A stretch of 64,000 nucleotides of DNA from positions 32,030,322-32,094,321 of the forward strand of contig OX579638.1 in NCBI GenBank assembly GCA_951230915.1, in the 5' to 3' direction. How positions within the stretch are numbered: the stretch's first letter is position 1; every line of letters starts with the position of its first letter. Shown piece by piece: positions 24,391-35,852 of this stretch. The notes under the pieces are model-generated. The model did no database searches. It was not told where the DNA came from and saw only the letters and a list, made by a program, of their open reading frames with translations. Origin of the DNA: Antitrichia curtipendula (taxonomy: Eukaryota > Streptophyta > Bryopsida > Hypnales > Leucodontaceae). A program made the translations under genes and the position numbers.

Positions 24391-24806
24391 TAAGGTAGGA
24401 GGCTCTGAAATTGCTCGGGCATTAAGAACCACCCCTATAAATGGCTCTTGAATGGAACGAGGTGGTCTTTAAATGGAACGAAGTGATCCTTAAATTGACC
24501 GCTGTAGTGCTATGAATGAATTAGAAAAAAAGGGGTCCTAGCCAATCATCGGCTTTGCTTTTTCCCATCTTGCAAGTGAGTAGTTTATGGAAGACCTAGG
24601 GTCATAAATAGGGACCTACGATACATCTCCTTTGAAAATTCATAACTAATTCAATATTGCTCAAAAAAATATGAAGCCACTTGTGTTAGATTCCTCGTCT
24701 ATTTTTCTATCTCTGAAAAATGAATTAAAAACACTACCGACCAAGGAAGCACATGAAAAAGGCAGATCAGCCTTTAGATGGGCGATTCAAAGAGCCTCCC
24801 ACCTTA
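24391..24806. mobile_element. AGGTAG-type TIR element E2
   Basis: The left end TAAGGTAGGAGGCTCTGAAA pairs with the right end AAAGAGCCTCCCACCTTA. The length (416 bp) and the interior (AATTCATAACTAATTCAATA) match E1. Non-coding. Confidence 0.75.
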
Positions 24807-25133
24807 GTATGCTATAAAAGCACCCATCCTCTTCCATTGGACCCTATATTTAGGTATAAAATGAACTTCAAGTGGTCCTAAAATAGATATGTGACAGACT
24901 TTTAATGGACTGAAGATAAAGTGGGAACAACTTAAAGTGTGTTAAAGATCGCTTTAAAGTTTAAATGTGAATAGTTAAAGCATGTGGTTAGGTTCATTTT
25001 TAAATGTAGTGATAGGTGGGCATTTACGTATTTAAATAAGAAGTTAACAGGCCAACATAACATTCAGTAGCAGAGGGAAGGGTTGCCTTCCCCCTGACAG
25101 AGTGGTGTGGAATATTCCACACAATCAGTATAT

Positions 25134-25467
25134 TTTCAGACCTCATTTAGGCATAGTATAATTTTTTTTTAAAAACAACTTTGAACTGAAAAAAGTTGTG
25201 AAATGAAGTTAAGATTTATCTCCAAAAATTCTTTTGGGATTTTGATCCTCCAATCAAAAGTTATGGATAAATTTCAGATAGGGATTGGAAGGGAATTTGT
25301 TTTTGACATTTTCAAACATCCTCTCTGAAATTTGTCCAAAACTTTTGATTGGAGAATCATAATCTCAAATGGATTTTTGGAGATGAAATTTATCTTAATT
25401 TATCAACTTTTCATAGTTCAATTTTTTTGAATTTTTTTATTATACTATTCCTAAATGAGGTCTGAAA
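25134..25467. mobile_element. Foldback element (334 bp)
   Basis: The arms begin TTTCAGACCTCATTTAGG and end with its exact reverse complement; the interior arms also pair imperfectly (CCAATCAAAAGTTATGGA against CCAAAACTTTTGATTGG). The centre is near 25300. It shares arm motifs with the foldbacks at 61763 and 63473. Confidence 0.8.
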
Positions 25468-25499
25468 TTATACTTCAATCACAATTCCTACTTTTGATT

Positions 25500-26087
25500 T
25501 TAACCCCTAAAGCCCCGCTTGTCCCCTCGGGGGACAATTTGGGTCCGGGTAGGTTCCTATTGTCTCAATTTGAAGTGACCTTTTTTGAGATTTTTTGAGG
25601 TTGTGTAGCTTTGCAAGAGCTTTGTGGATATATAAAAAAAATTTCAATCGGATGCCGGATGAAAAAGTTATGGCACAATGAGCAAGAAATAAAGATTCTC
25701 GGGTAGTCCAAAAAAAATTACAAAAAGTCAAAATATATTTTTTTGAATTTTTTCCCTAAAAGATTACGTTTTTACCTATATGTGAAGCTTTGATTCATTC
25801 TATTTGGACTAGGGATGAGAAAGTTATGGACAATCTTATTTTTTCGGGCAATTTAAGCATCTTCTTGAAAAAAAACTTTTTGTTCAACTTTGAATGCTAA
25901 TATCTTCCAATCCATACGGTCAAATTTGATGAAATTTTTACTACATGATCTCAGACAAGTTAAGTACAAGATCCTACGGTTAAATTCCCGAAAAAACATA
26001 AAAATTGGTTTCCATAAGTTAATACAGCAGAAGTGGTAGTTTTTAGTGGTTTTGGGCAGAAAACACCCTCGGGGCTTTAGGGGTTAA
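25500..26087. mobile_element. TTAA-flanked CCCCTAAAG element, copy T2 (588 bp)
   Basis: Ends are TTAACCCCTAAAGCCCC and GGGGCTTTAGGGGTTAA. It carries TTGTCCCCTCGGGGGACAA near the left end and AAGATCCTACGGTTAAA near the right end. It is the same subfamily and orientation as T7 (590 bp). Confidence 0.9.
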
Positions 26088-26378
26088 CTATGAGTGGTTG
26101 AGAAACTACAAATTCTAAATTAACATATCCCACACGGGTTGTTCTAATGCCTACCATCACATAGGTATATAAGGAGCTTCTCTTGACATTCAAAAAATGA
26201 AAAGTAAATTATTGTAATGGTCACATAGAAGACTGCCTTGGTATGCTAATCATGATTGCAGCTTAGATTTTAGGCAAACGAATTTTCTTTGTAAATCATA
26301 TGTTCAATTTTGAAATTATAGAAAGGAAACGGAGCGCGCCATGAATCTAATGCCGCACTCCCTGTACTGCAGCTTAGA

Positions 26379-27309
26379 TTAACCCCTAAAGTTCTATGAC
26401 TATGTTTCACCAAAAACACTCCAAAACTGCCATTTTTAGTACCAGTACCAAATTTTTGAATAAAAAACTTTTTTGACACATGTAACCGTAGGATCTTATA
26501 GTAAACTAGTTTTAGAAGATGTCGAAAAAAATTCAGAATTTTCCACCATGCGGATTAAAAGATATTAGCATTTGAATTGGCAAAAACCTTTTTTTTATCC
26601 CTGCGAAAAACAGGGCAGCTGCACTTCACAAGGTCACATTTGTAGGAAAAAATGTCCAGAATGGTGGTGCATCTTTGAATTCTTTTTCCAAAACAAGTTC
26701 TCTACATGCTTAAATTTTTTCAAATCATTTGATATTGTACAACATATACCAAAAAAATAGTAAGTAGAAAGAAGTAGAGAATGATCCAAAATACTAAATT
26801 GTTAAGAATTTAATTATGGAATTGAAAAATGTAAATCCCAATGGTTGTAATGTTGTAATAAACATCCTACATCCTATGAAATTTTTTTTTTCAAAAAATA
26901 TTAAAAATTGAGTTAAATAAACAACTTCAAAGTTTATTTCAGAGTAGAGAATCTATAACTGCCCGCAAACTAAAAATCCTCATAACATTTGATTCATTGG
27001 TTGAAATGGAATGATTCAAAGCTTTCCACGTATATAAAACTCTAGAAAATCAATTTCAAATTTTTATTTTTGAAAAAAGTGATTTTTTTTATTTGCCCGG
27101 ATTGCCTAGTTACGAAAAAAAGTAACATATTTGGCTATAACTTTTGACTCCTATTTCCAAATGTCATGAAATTTAGTGCATATGAAACGTACTCGTCGCG
27201 CCTACCTTCTATTAAAATTTCAGCCAAAAATATGAAAATCTCCAGTCACAAGTACCTGCCCAAATTTTTTATACTGCCAAAAACCGCATGCTGGTCCTTT
27301 AGGGGTTAA
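26379..27309. mobile_element. TTAA-flanked CCCCTAAAG element, copy T3 (931 bp)
   Basis: Ends are TTAACCCCTAAAGTTC and GGTCCTTTAGGGGTTAA. TAACCGTAGGATCTTATAG lies near the left end, so the element is inverted relative to T1/T2/T4. T5 is an inverted copy of this subfamily with an insertion; the right part also matches the arms of T6. Confidence 0.85.
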
Positions 27310-27391
27310 ATGAGGCGTGGATGAACATTGTGGATGAGGTCTCCAGGGAGGGAAAGGAAACCTCCCTGAAAGCTACTGAATGTTATGAACT

Positions 27392-27842
27392 ACACTAAAG
27401 ATGATATTTAGTGTTGAGTGACATTTAGTGTTTTTACCCCCCTACTAGCTACAACACTAAATCTGAACTTGTCCACAATTAGTGTTAGACTTGAATGTGC
27501 CGGCTGCAAACTTCAGAGCCTTGTAACTTTTGCAAAAATTCTTCAAATCAGTAAAATGAGATGTTTTTCGGCATCTACAAAAATTGTAGATGCCGAAAAA
27601 CATCTCATTTTACTGATTTGAAGAATTTTTGCAAAAGTTACAAGGCTCTGAAGTTTGCAGCCGCCTAGCCCTAATCGGTCCGATTCTGTCCGTGAACAGT
27701 GATATTCCGTCTGATATGACAACTCTGGTTCACATTTAGTGTTTGAATTGACATTTGATATTACTTATTTTCATAGGGTAATTGGCTTTTAGTGTATGCC
27801 TTCGTATTTAGTATACAAGACATTAAATATCATCTTTAGTGT
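27392..27842. mobile_element. MITE with ACACTAAAG ends, carrying a perfect hairpin
   Basis: The left end ACACTAAAGATGATATTTA (27392-27410) is the exact reverse complement of 27824-27842. TTTAGTGT motifs recur in both orientations inside, as in CACTA-type subterminal repeats. The flanks allow either a TA or an ACT duplication, so the superfamily (CACTA or Tc1/mariner-like) is unresolved. Confidence 0.75.
27501..27663. repeat. Perfect 80-bp inverted repeat with 3-nt loop
   Basis: Arm 27501-27580 is the exact reverse complement of 27584-27663, with loop AAA at 27581-27583. I checked all 80 positions and found no mismatch. It sits near the centre of the ACACTAAAG element. Transcribed, it would fold into one uninterrupted hairpin. 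Confidence 0.95.
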
Positions 27843-27886
27843 ACTTTATTTGGAGAGTGCAAAATCTAAAATTGATTGGATATAAG

Positions 27887-28191
27887 TAAGGTTGCTTTAA
27901 GAACCCTATTGCGAATCCCCATGCTTATTCTTGGTTTCCTCATCTGCCTTTATAGGCCGCATGTGTGCTGATTTTGCTAGATCAACTGTCATAAATAGCT
28001 GCCTAGAACCAAAAACTTTAAAAAATCATAACTAATTCAATATTGCTTGAAAAATTATGAAACAACTTGTATTAGATGTCGCATCCATTTATCTTTCTCT
28101 GTAAAATAAGTAAAAAATCTTACGATCTACAGAAGCCTATGAAAAAGGTGTAACAGTCCGTAAATGGTCCCTTTTAGAGCATCCTACCTTA
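27887..28191. mobile_element. AGGTAG-type TIR element E5 (short or eroded copy)
   Basis: The left end TAAGGTTGCTTTAAGAACC is drifted; the right end TTTTAGAGCATCCTACCTTA is good. The interior shares AATCATAACTAATTCAATAT with E1/E2. About 305 bp, so some interior sequence is missing. Confidence 0.6.
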
Positions 28192-28507
28192 CTACCAATC
28201 CTCCTCCAAATTCTCACATTTGTCATTTGTGTTTTCATGGGGAGTATCGTCAGTTTTGTTAATGTGCCGCAATTTTGAAGCAAGCAATAAATAACTCTGA
28301 AAACCAGGACTGATTTAGAATTACATTTCAAGCTGCGCTTGCAAACTGACTGGAAGTACCAAAGTTGTGGAATTCCAGCAATTCAATGAATCAAATTGAA
28401 TTTTTTTTAATGTGGGTATCACTGCATGTTGACCAAGCTAACTCAAACATGGTATTGTGATTAAGATCATATTCTTGAGTATGCCGTAATCATAGATTCA
28501 AATGAGG

Positions 28508-29850
28508 TAAGGTAGTATGCTCTTAAAGCGACCATTTAAGGGCTGGTCCGCCTTTTTCACATTTTTTCGTGGACGAAACTATTTTTAGATCATTTTTCAG
28601 AGAAAGAAAAATAGATGTGGTACCTAACACAAGTGGTTTTGTATTTTTCCAAGCATTTTTGAATTACTTATGAATTTTCAAAGATTCAAGGCATAGACAC
28701 CTATTTGTGACCATAGGTCTTCCAAAATCTGTCCACTTGCAACTTATAAAGAGATGTGCAGAAATCAAAGACAATGATTGGCTCTTGCAATAGAAAAACA
28801 ATTTTTTCTCAATGCATTCAATTGCTAAACTCGACCATTTAACCCCTAAAAGGCCCATTGTCCGTTCGGGGGACAAATGGGTTTTCGGGCAGGTACCTAC
28901 CAGCTGAAATTTTCTCCTGATTTTTTGAAACTTTTTTTGGAGGTAGAAAATCAAATTAGCTTTATGGGAATATAATTTTTTTCACAATCGGTGCCCGGGA
29001 AAAAAAGTTATGCCCAAATAAGCTCAAAACAGTGTTCGAGGGTCAGCAAAAAAAATTTGCAATTTTTTTTTTTTTTTTTTTTCTAATTTTTTTTTCTTAT
29101 AGATTATATTTTTGTCTATCTGAAAAGCTTTGATTCATTTCATTTGGATTTTTTATGAGAAAGTTATGGACAAGCTTGTTTTTCGGGCACTTAGAGCATT
29201 TTCCTGAAAAAATAACTTGTAGGATTCATTTGTGAATGTAATTTTTATAATTTTTCAAAGAGAAAAGTTTCACAAGGTTTAGTTTTTTTGCTAGAACAAT
29301 CTCACCATTGGGATTAGTGCTTTTTAATTCCATATAAAAGATATTAATATTTTAGATTTTCTTTCTATCTTGTACCTACTTCTACTTAACAATTTTTTTA
29401 ATAATGAAAATTAAGTTTTTTTGAATTTTCTTTTTTTTCCTAGACTCTCAACTCAATTCTCCACTATAAAGATTAAATGCTCAAAACTCTGTAGTGCAAA
29501 ATATTTAAGTTAAAAATGTTCAAAGTCATAAAATCTAGTCCCGCAATGTGCTGAAAAACTTGTTTTTTTCACTTTAAACGCAGATATCTTGCAATCTGTG
29601 CGGTCAAAAATTCTGAAATTTTTTCCATACATTTTCATACTAGTTAGGTATAAGATCCTACGGTTAGATGTGAAAAGAAAACAATTTTCAATTTTTTTTA
29701 CTCTTTGCTATAGAAATGGCAGTTTTGAGTGTTTTTTGGCAGAAAAATGGCCTTGGTCCTTTAGGGGTTAAGGATCACCCCATCTCCATTCTTCACCTAA
29801 AAATAGGGGCGGTTTCAAGAAGATGGGCGCTTTTAGAGCACACTACCTTA
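28508..29850. mobile_element. AGGTAG-type TIR element E3, split by T4
   Basis: The left end TAAGGTAGTATGCTCTTAAA and right end TTTTAGAGCACACTACCTTA bound a 410-bp element interrupted by the 933-bp element T4 (28839-29771). Removing T4 with one TTAA restores a sequence like the intact site in E4 (CCATTTAAGGATAACC, minus strand). Confidence 0.85.
28839..29771. mobile_element. TTAA-flanked CCCCTAAAG element, copy T4 (933 bp), nested in E3
   Basis: Ends are TTAACCCCTAAAAGGCCC and GGTCCTTTAGGGGTTAA. AAGATCCTACGGTTAGA lies near the right end. It is collinear with T1. Insertion into a TTAA of E3 is shown by comparison with E4, which has the same site empty. Confidence 0.9.
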
Positions 29851-29869
29851 GTAAGCAGTTACTACCTCT

Positions 29870-30160
29870 TTTGGGTGCATTGCATTGTGACAAATTGTGT
29901 CACAATGCATCCCAAAAAAATTTAAATTAAAAAAATAATAATAAACTACAACCCCTCCCTCTCCAACCAGTTTTCAAAAATTAATTAAATTAATTAACTC
30001 CATCCTCTTCCTCCCCTCCCCCTAGATACTTGTAATTTTCAAAAATCAAACTCACTACAATCAATATGGGACAAACTTCCTTGTATCCATATCCATATCC
30101 CATATATGCATATTTGTAGCCTTTATCGTATTCTACATCTGTATCCATAGATTGTATTTG
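29870..30160. repeat. Short hairpin and CCATAT-type degenerate tract
   Basis: TGCATTGTGACA and TGTCACAATGCA near 29877-29910 form a short palindrome. The 30070-30150 part is rich in CCATATCCATATCCCATAT-like words. It probably belongs to the same dispersed family as 43250-44350. Confidence 0.5.
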
Positions 30161-30914
30161 ATGAACATCAATGGCTTGTGATTTTTCAAGAAATTGACGG
30201 CAGCCGGGTGAGGGACATTTAAAATAAATAAATCAACGACTCTTGATTTTTTTCACAAAGAGGGGTGGTTATTGAATCACAAACCAAGAGTGACAACCAC
30301 TTTTCAGTACATTGTGAGGTCTCTTCAATTGCTCAGACCGATGAAGACTAGGATTGTTTTACATGTTAAGTTTCATATGACTGCATCAAGAAAAGTGGCA
30401 GTTTCTGTATAAAAAAATTGTGTTAAAACTATGATACTAATTATGTAAATATAGGGGTGCTTGGATGAAAGCATGAACACACTCCTAATTTTGTTGCATT
30501 TGAAGATTTTATGGGGAGTAATGGAGGTTTTGGAGGGAAAATAAAAAAGGATGAAAGTATGAAACACTTGTTTTGTATCAGAAGTTGTACTTCAACTCAA
30601 ATGCTAGCATAACTTTAGGAGTATTGAATAAATAAGTTTGAAATAATTATTCAAAGTGTGTTATACATTTTCAATAGAAGTCCATATTTCTTGAAATTTC
30701 CTTTGATATTGTTCCCATGATTTAAGGAATCCATAATATTTAGTGATCAAGTTTTTTTCTTTTTACTTTGAATAGTATTACAACTACATGTATAGTATGG
30801 TCTTTATCATTTATGGTGTTTGCAATGTATGGGACACCATCCTACCATGACAAACTTAGGGTGAAATAGAGTAGGATACAATTATTTTACTGATTGCTAA
30901 TTGTGTCATTCAAA
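30161..30914. other. AT-rich non-genic DNA
   Basis: No gene, RNA or clear terminal repeats seen. Confidence 0.4.
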
Positions 30915-31217
30915 GAAATTTGTTTAATATAGAATATAATTGGTATTTTTTTGTCTTGCATAAGCAAGATTCAAACCTTACACAATCCCAATCAATCATG
31001 ACAATTTCAATTTCAAAAAATCAAAATTCCATTTTAGGTGAGTTGTTTCATTTAATAGTAGTGATTTTACATGATAAAATTGAAAACATTATATTATATA
31101 GCCTTTATTATAATAATTTACAATATATTTTAGTTCAATTTTAAGGGATATAGTTTTCTTTAATCTATAAAAGTCTTGTAGCCCTTTCAATAAGGAATCC
31201 TAAAATGTAATTATATA

Positions 31218-31966
31218 CTCCCTCTGTCCTGGATTTAATAAACAAGATTCTCGCTTCCGATCGAGGATACAAACAATAGCAGGAATAGACATAAAAATGT
31301 CTCAATGAAATCCGTAGGTGAAAAGAGTTATGAATCAAAGCTGGATGTCTAGCTTGAATAGAACATTCACTCTTGAACAGATCATAAACCAACACAAATT
31401 CAACTAGTCGAGAGGATCACTAATCTCTTGTTGAAAGTGGGGTTGAAAGGACTATATGGGATTAATTAAGTTTAATATGTTGCTGTAACCGTAATTTAAT
31501 CTTAAATGAGCTTTTGAGAGCGTGTTGAAAAAATGAAGATGGAAAAAAATCATACATTTGGGACTCTTTTGGTTTCAAAGACTTCATCAACAAACGTGGA
31601 TTGGAGTTGAGTAAGAGGAGTATTGATCAAAGTAAATGGACAAAAATTTCATGGGGTTGAATCAATGTTAGGACATCGTCGGAATGAAATAGAGCGGATG
31701 TCATTGGACATCACAACACCGACGGCGGTGGAAGATTGATCGAAATTAATAGCACCGGAGTAGTTACAAAAAGAAGTATAATTTTCCAATTTCATGGCCT
31801 ATTTTCAACTTGACAACTTCACTTCTCACTACCATTCTTTAACACCTAGGGGGGGCACTAGAAACTACAGTAACTATACAATCCCCCCCACCCCCCAAGA
31901 AGCAATCGTCAGGCACTAATCTAACCATTTCCAGGAAAACCCGGATTTATTTTGGGACAAAGGGAG
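31218..31966. mobile_element. Stowaway-like element, TA target site (749 bp)
   Basis: The left end is CTCCCTCTGTCC after TA; the right end is GGGACAAAGGGAG before TA. These are the classical Stowaway (Tc1/mariner) ends. At 749 bp it is longer than most Stowaway MITEs, so it may carry extra DNA. No transposase frame is visible. Confidence 0.8.
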
Positions 31967-32244
31967 TACATGAAATGAATATTCTTTGAGTACAATAATA
32001 GCATTAAAAACATAATTATATATTTTTTTTAAAACATATATTATGAATTTTTAATTTAATAAGTATGGAATCTAACATTTTTTACATCTCATTTAATTTA
32101 ATTTGGACTTCACCTAACTTTATGTTCCTTTTAATTTGATATAATTTTTACAAAAGTTGTCCTTTAAGCTGTTTTAATGCTAATGACCCTTGCATATAAT
32201 ATGAGACTTGCGCACCCAAGTATGTAGGTAATATCTATATACAC

Positions 32245-32560
32245 ATCTTTCATCTTATAAAACACACCATTAAGCAACAAAAATATGATTTACAAAGAGT
32301 TCAATGTGACTAAGGTGTCATATGACTAAACTTTATAAATTATATATTTTTATATTTTTACTAGATTTTGGCAAAGTAATTGTACCATCATAATGAAAGG
32401 TATCAAATTAGTCATAGATTTATAAGAATCAAGTAGCAAAATCTAGTTAAAATCTAAAGATATCTATTTTACAAAGTTTGATCATACAACACCTTATATT
32501 TAACTCTTTATAGATCATATTTTTGTTGCTTAATGGGATATTATATAAAATTAAAGACAT
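32245..32560. mobile_element. Foldback element
   Basis: CCATTAAGCAACAAAAATAT on the left pairs with ATATTTTTGTTGCTTAATGG on the right, and the arms continue inward with some mismatches (AAGAGTT, TCATATGACTAAACTTT). Non-coding. Confidence 0.75.
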
Positions 32561-33118
32561 AAATATAGATTTTTACTAAATATTCATGCAATCAAATTTT
32601 TTTTTAATTCTAATATTTTTTAATCAAGTATCATTTAAAACCACTACTATTAAATGAAACAACTGTGTCACCCAAAATATAATTTTGGTTTTTTGAAATT
32701 GAAATTTGGTATGCTTGATTGGAATTGAGTAAGAAGTGAATGTTGATTATGCAAGGCAAAAAATGTCAATTGTATTCTATTTAGATAGAACTTCTCTTAG
32801 TGCATCCTCTTTTAGTGCATAATTGTCACTTATGGAGTTAGTAGGTGGGCCCAATTTTTGAAAAATAGTGAAGTTAAAGGTGACATTTATTAGATGTCTA
32901 TTATTACTCCTCTCTAAATGCATAAACCTCTCTTAATATAGTCTCAGCACCCTGTACTAAAAGATGTTTTACCTGTATCATGCATGAAATAATAAATGGT
33001 ACAATGGACAATTTTTGAGATCATTGTACTCTACTATACAATCTACACAATTGATAACAAAAGCTCTATTTAATGTAGCCCTATATTTAAAGGTATAATA
33101 CTATTTCAGAAGCAACAC

Positions 33119-33974
33119 TAAGGTAGTATGTTCTAAAAGCAATCTTCTCCTTCAAATTGATCCTATTTTTAGTTAGAGAATGGAGATGAGGTTATCCTTA
33201 AATGGATCACTTTAGCAATTGAATGAATAGAGGAAAAATTATTTTTCTTTTAAGGGTAGTCACAGCCTCTCATAGAATTTAATTTTCTCGAAGGTTGCAA
33301 CTTTCATGCAAAAATTTGGGAGCCAATGGGGCCCCTTGATTTCAGAGGAGTTGTGTCCCCCCCGACTACCTCCCTGATGCAACCTCAAAGGTTGTCTTAA
33401 CCTGCACGGAGCTAAGGTAAGTCTAGAACTTCAAATATATAAATTTTTAATGGGAATTTCAAAGACAAAATTGGTGAAAGGTGGGTCAAAGGTGAAACTC
33501 CGGAGTGCAAAGGTTAATTTTTCTACAGGAAAATGGTGTTTAAGCCCGTTTAAGCCTCCTTCACTTGCGGAGGAGGAGAACGCCACACCCCAAAACTTGA
33601 CATTTTGTCGATCCAAAAATATCAAAAAACCAATCGGCGACTGCCATGCGTCCAACCTCCAAGGTTCATCAAGTTCTCCGAAAGGTTGTGACTACCCCTA
33701 TTGTAAGAGACAATGATTGTCTTTGATTTCTCTAGAAGCTTGCAAGTGGACGGATTTGGGGAGACCTATGGCCACAAATAGGTGCCTACGCCCCAAATCT
33801 TTGAAAATTTGTAAGTAATTCAAAAATGCTTGGAAAATTACAAATCCACTTGTGTTAGGTTCCACGTCTATTTTCCTTTCTCTGAAAAACGATCTAAAAA
33901 TATTTTTGTCCACGGAAACCTTTCAGCAAGGCGGAGCAGCCCTAAAATGGTCGCTTTTAGAGTGTACTACCTTA
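33119..33974. mobile_element. AGGTAG-type TIR element E4 with a nested insertion
   Basis: The left end TAAGGTAGTATGTTCTAAAA and right end TTTTAGAGTGTACTACCTTA bound an element whose un-nested length is similar to E1-E3. It retains the TTTAAGGATAACC-type site where T4 inserted in E3. It is itself split by the element at 33254-33697. Confidence 0.8.
33254..33697. mobile_element. GGGTAGTCACA-ended element nested in E4
   Basis: GGGTAGTCACAGCCT on the left faces AGGTTGTGACTACCC on the right. Aligning E4 with E3 shows that this block is absent from E3, where TATTGCAAGAGCC is continuous. It contains overlapping open frames of about 75-88 codons without motifs. Confidence 0.65.
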
Positions 33975-34118
33975 AATAGAATGAAGAGTACAGTATGGGT
34001 ATGCACAGTGCTGCCTTGGGGAGTGTGAGGGTCAAGCCCGGGGGGGGACCTGCAGGGCGGTGGTCCAGCCTTATCTCGCGGCTGCAGTCCGCGCGCGCGC
34101 CTTCCGGACTTCTGCACT

Positions 34119-34334
34119 ACGTGCGATCAGCATCCGACATGCACAACACCGCAGTGGGATTGATAGAACCAGAGTGGGTTGTGGCGCAATCGGAGGGCGG
34201 CACGGATGCAAGCTCAGCAGACGCCACGCGGCACTCCCATTCCGTTCCTGCTGCTCCGATTGACAGCAATCACAGGCACTCGCAGCGCCGCACACGTGGC
34301 ACATCGACCCCTCCTCCTCAATCCTGTTATAAAA
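34119..34334 (+). promoter_or_regulatory. LEA promoter: ABRE, coupling-like element and TATA box
   Basis: CACGTGGC at 34293-34300 is a strong ABA-responsive element with a G-box core, 28 bases before TATAAAA (34328-34334). A second ACGT core lies at 34119-34122, and CCACGCGGC near 34226 resembles a CE3-type coupling element. The TATA box is about 170 bases before the start codon. This arrangement suggests ABA or desiccation induction, which is typical for LEA genes; the induction itself is inferred. Confidence 0.7.
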
Positions 34335-34500
34335 GCAGGCATCACCTCGTCGAAAATCTCATATCTGCAATCGATTGGTCAAGCGCGTCTGTCTTGCATT
34401 GCCATCGGAATTCTTTAGTACCGACTTCAGATTGTCTCAGCCGTTGTAACTTAGTGTTTGCAGTTTTGAATTTTTCTCATACCAGTTGTAGCCAGTCAGT

Positions 34501-35852
34501 ATGTCGACCTTCGATAAGACCAAGGCCGAGGCCGGAAAGACGGCCGAGGAGACCAAGGGGCTTGGACAGGAGAAGGCTGGACAGGCGCAGGCACAGGCTA
34601 AGGTACACAGGCTTGATTAAACTGGTTATTTCGGTATGGTATCACGGTTGAATTGAGGGTTAGCGGTGGATTTTGGGATGATTGTGCATTCACCGCCTGA
34701 CACAGAGTGGCTGATAGCGATCGGGAAAGGTTTGGGTGACTGCATGTAGGACTGTTGGATTTCAGTCATGCTGTGATCGCGTAACTACTGTTACTCCGTC
34801 TGTGAGGTTACTGTAATTTTGATCTCTCCCAGTGAGTGATTGCGAGAGAAGGTGGGATGAGGTAGTACCGACGGTTCCCCGAGAGTGTTCAATCCTATAT
34901 CTCATGCTATTCAAAGTTATGATATATACTTGCTGCATGCAAAGTGTGTACATGGGGGAAAGAAAAATTGTGAGATGGCAAATTCGTGTTTTTATAGCAC
35001 CGGAGTATTGCAGTATAAATTTCAGTATTATGGTATTTCGGAGTTGTAAGACGAAGCTCTGAAAATGTGCGGTTCCGGATTATTGCATTGGGAGAACTGC
35101 CGATTCCTTGAAATTTTGCCGTATTGATATGTTGAGCTGTGAATTGATTAATCGAATGTGAAGGATAAATAGAGCGCGAGTGGTCGGTGATCCAAGTGGG
35201 CACTAGCCTTGATAAATTTCAATATGGTGATACTGAATGATCAAAATGGCAAAATTTTGTCATTTGGACAAGGTTCTGTACAATTTTTGAGAAGTTAAAA
35301 GTAGACGGGCATGTCCGAGTTACGGAAAAAAAAAATTGCTTGCGCATCTGAATTTTGACAGCTCAGAAATATCAGTTTGTTGAAAACTGTGGTCCGTTGA
35401 ATGGTCATTTGCAGAGTGCCACAGGAACTGCGCAGAGCAAGGCGCAGGACGCCACAGGGGCTGCTAAGTCGAAGGCGAACGAGGCCACGGGCGCCGCCAA
35501 GGATACCACCCAGAAAGTGGGCGACACGACCGCCGACGCCGCCGGCACTGCGAAGGACAAGGCCTTCGGTGCGAAAGACGCCGCTGGTAATAAGGCAGGC
35601 GAGACGGGCAGCTTCTTGGGCGACAAAGCCTCCCAGGCGAAGGGCGCTGCAGCTGACACAGCAGGCACCGCTCAGACCAAGGCTGGGGAAGCTACCGATT
35701 ATGCCAAGTCGAGCGCTGCGAGCGCACAGAAAACGGCGGTGGACACAGCCACGCAAGCTAAGGACTCGGCTGGCAGTGTTCTTCAGCAAACGGGAGACGC
35801 CGTGACGAACGCCTACAACAGCGCTAAGGACGCCATTGCGCCCAAGAAGTAG
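34501..35852 (+). CDS. Group 3 (LEA_4-type) late embryogenesis abundant protein
   Basis: Two exons, 34501-34602 (34 codons) and 35415-35852, joined AAG|AGT, give 179 residues. The protein is Ala/Lys/Thr/Gly/Asp-rich, nearly free of aromatic residues, and built from degenerate 11-mers such as ATGAAKSKANE, AKDKAFGAKDA and TAQTKAGEATD. That is the hallmark of group 3 LEA proteins, which are disordered in solution, form amphipathic helices on drying, and protect proteins and membranes. There is no signal or transit peptide, so it is probably cytosolic. The start ATGTCGACC is the first ATG downstream of the TATA box. The 812-base intron is AT-rich. It stands alone between transposon-rich blocks and its frame is intact. 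Confidence 0.9.

Larger units (their letters stand above)
30915..32790. repeat. Large inverted repeat (old foldback) with nested elements
   Basis: 30918-31090 reappears in inverted orientation at about 32635-32785; shared blocks include CTTGCATAA, TTTCAATTTCAAAAAA and GTTTCATTTAATAGTAGT. The roughly 1.5-kb middle contains a Stowaway-like element and a second foldback. Arm similarity is clear but diverged. Confidence 0.65.

Noticed and set aside
27501..27663. Calling the perfect hairpin a miRNA gene
   Set aside because: Arms 80 bp long with no mismatches are unlike mature plant miRNA precursors, and no target or small-RNA evidence is available; kept only as a finding.
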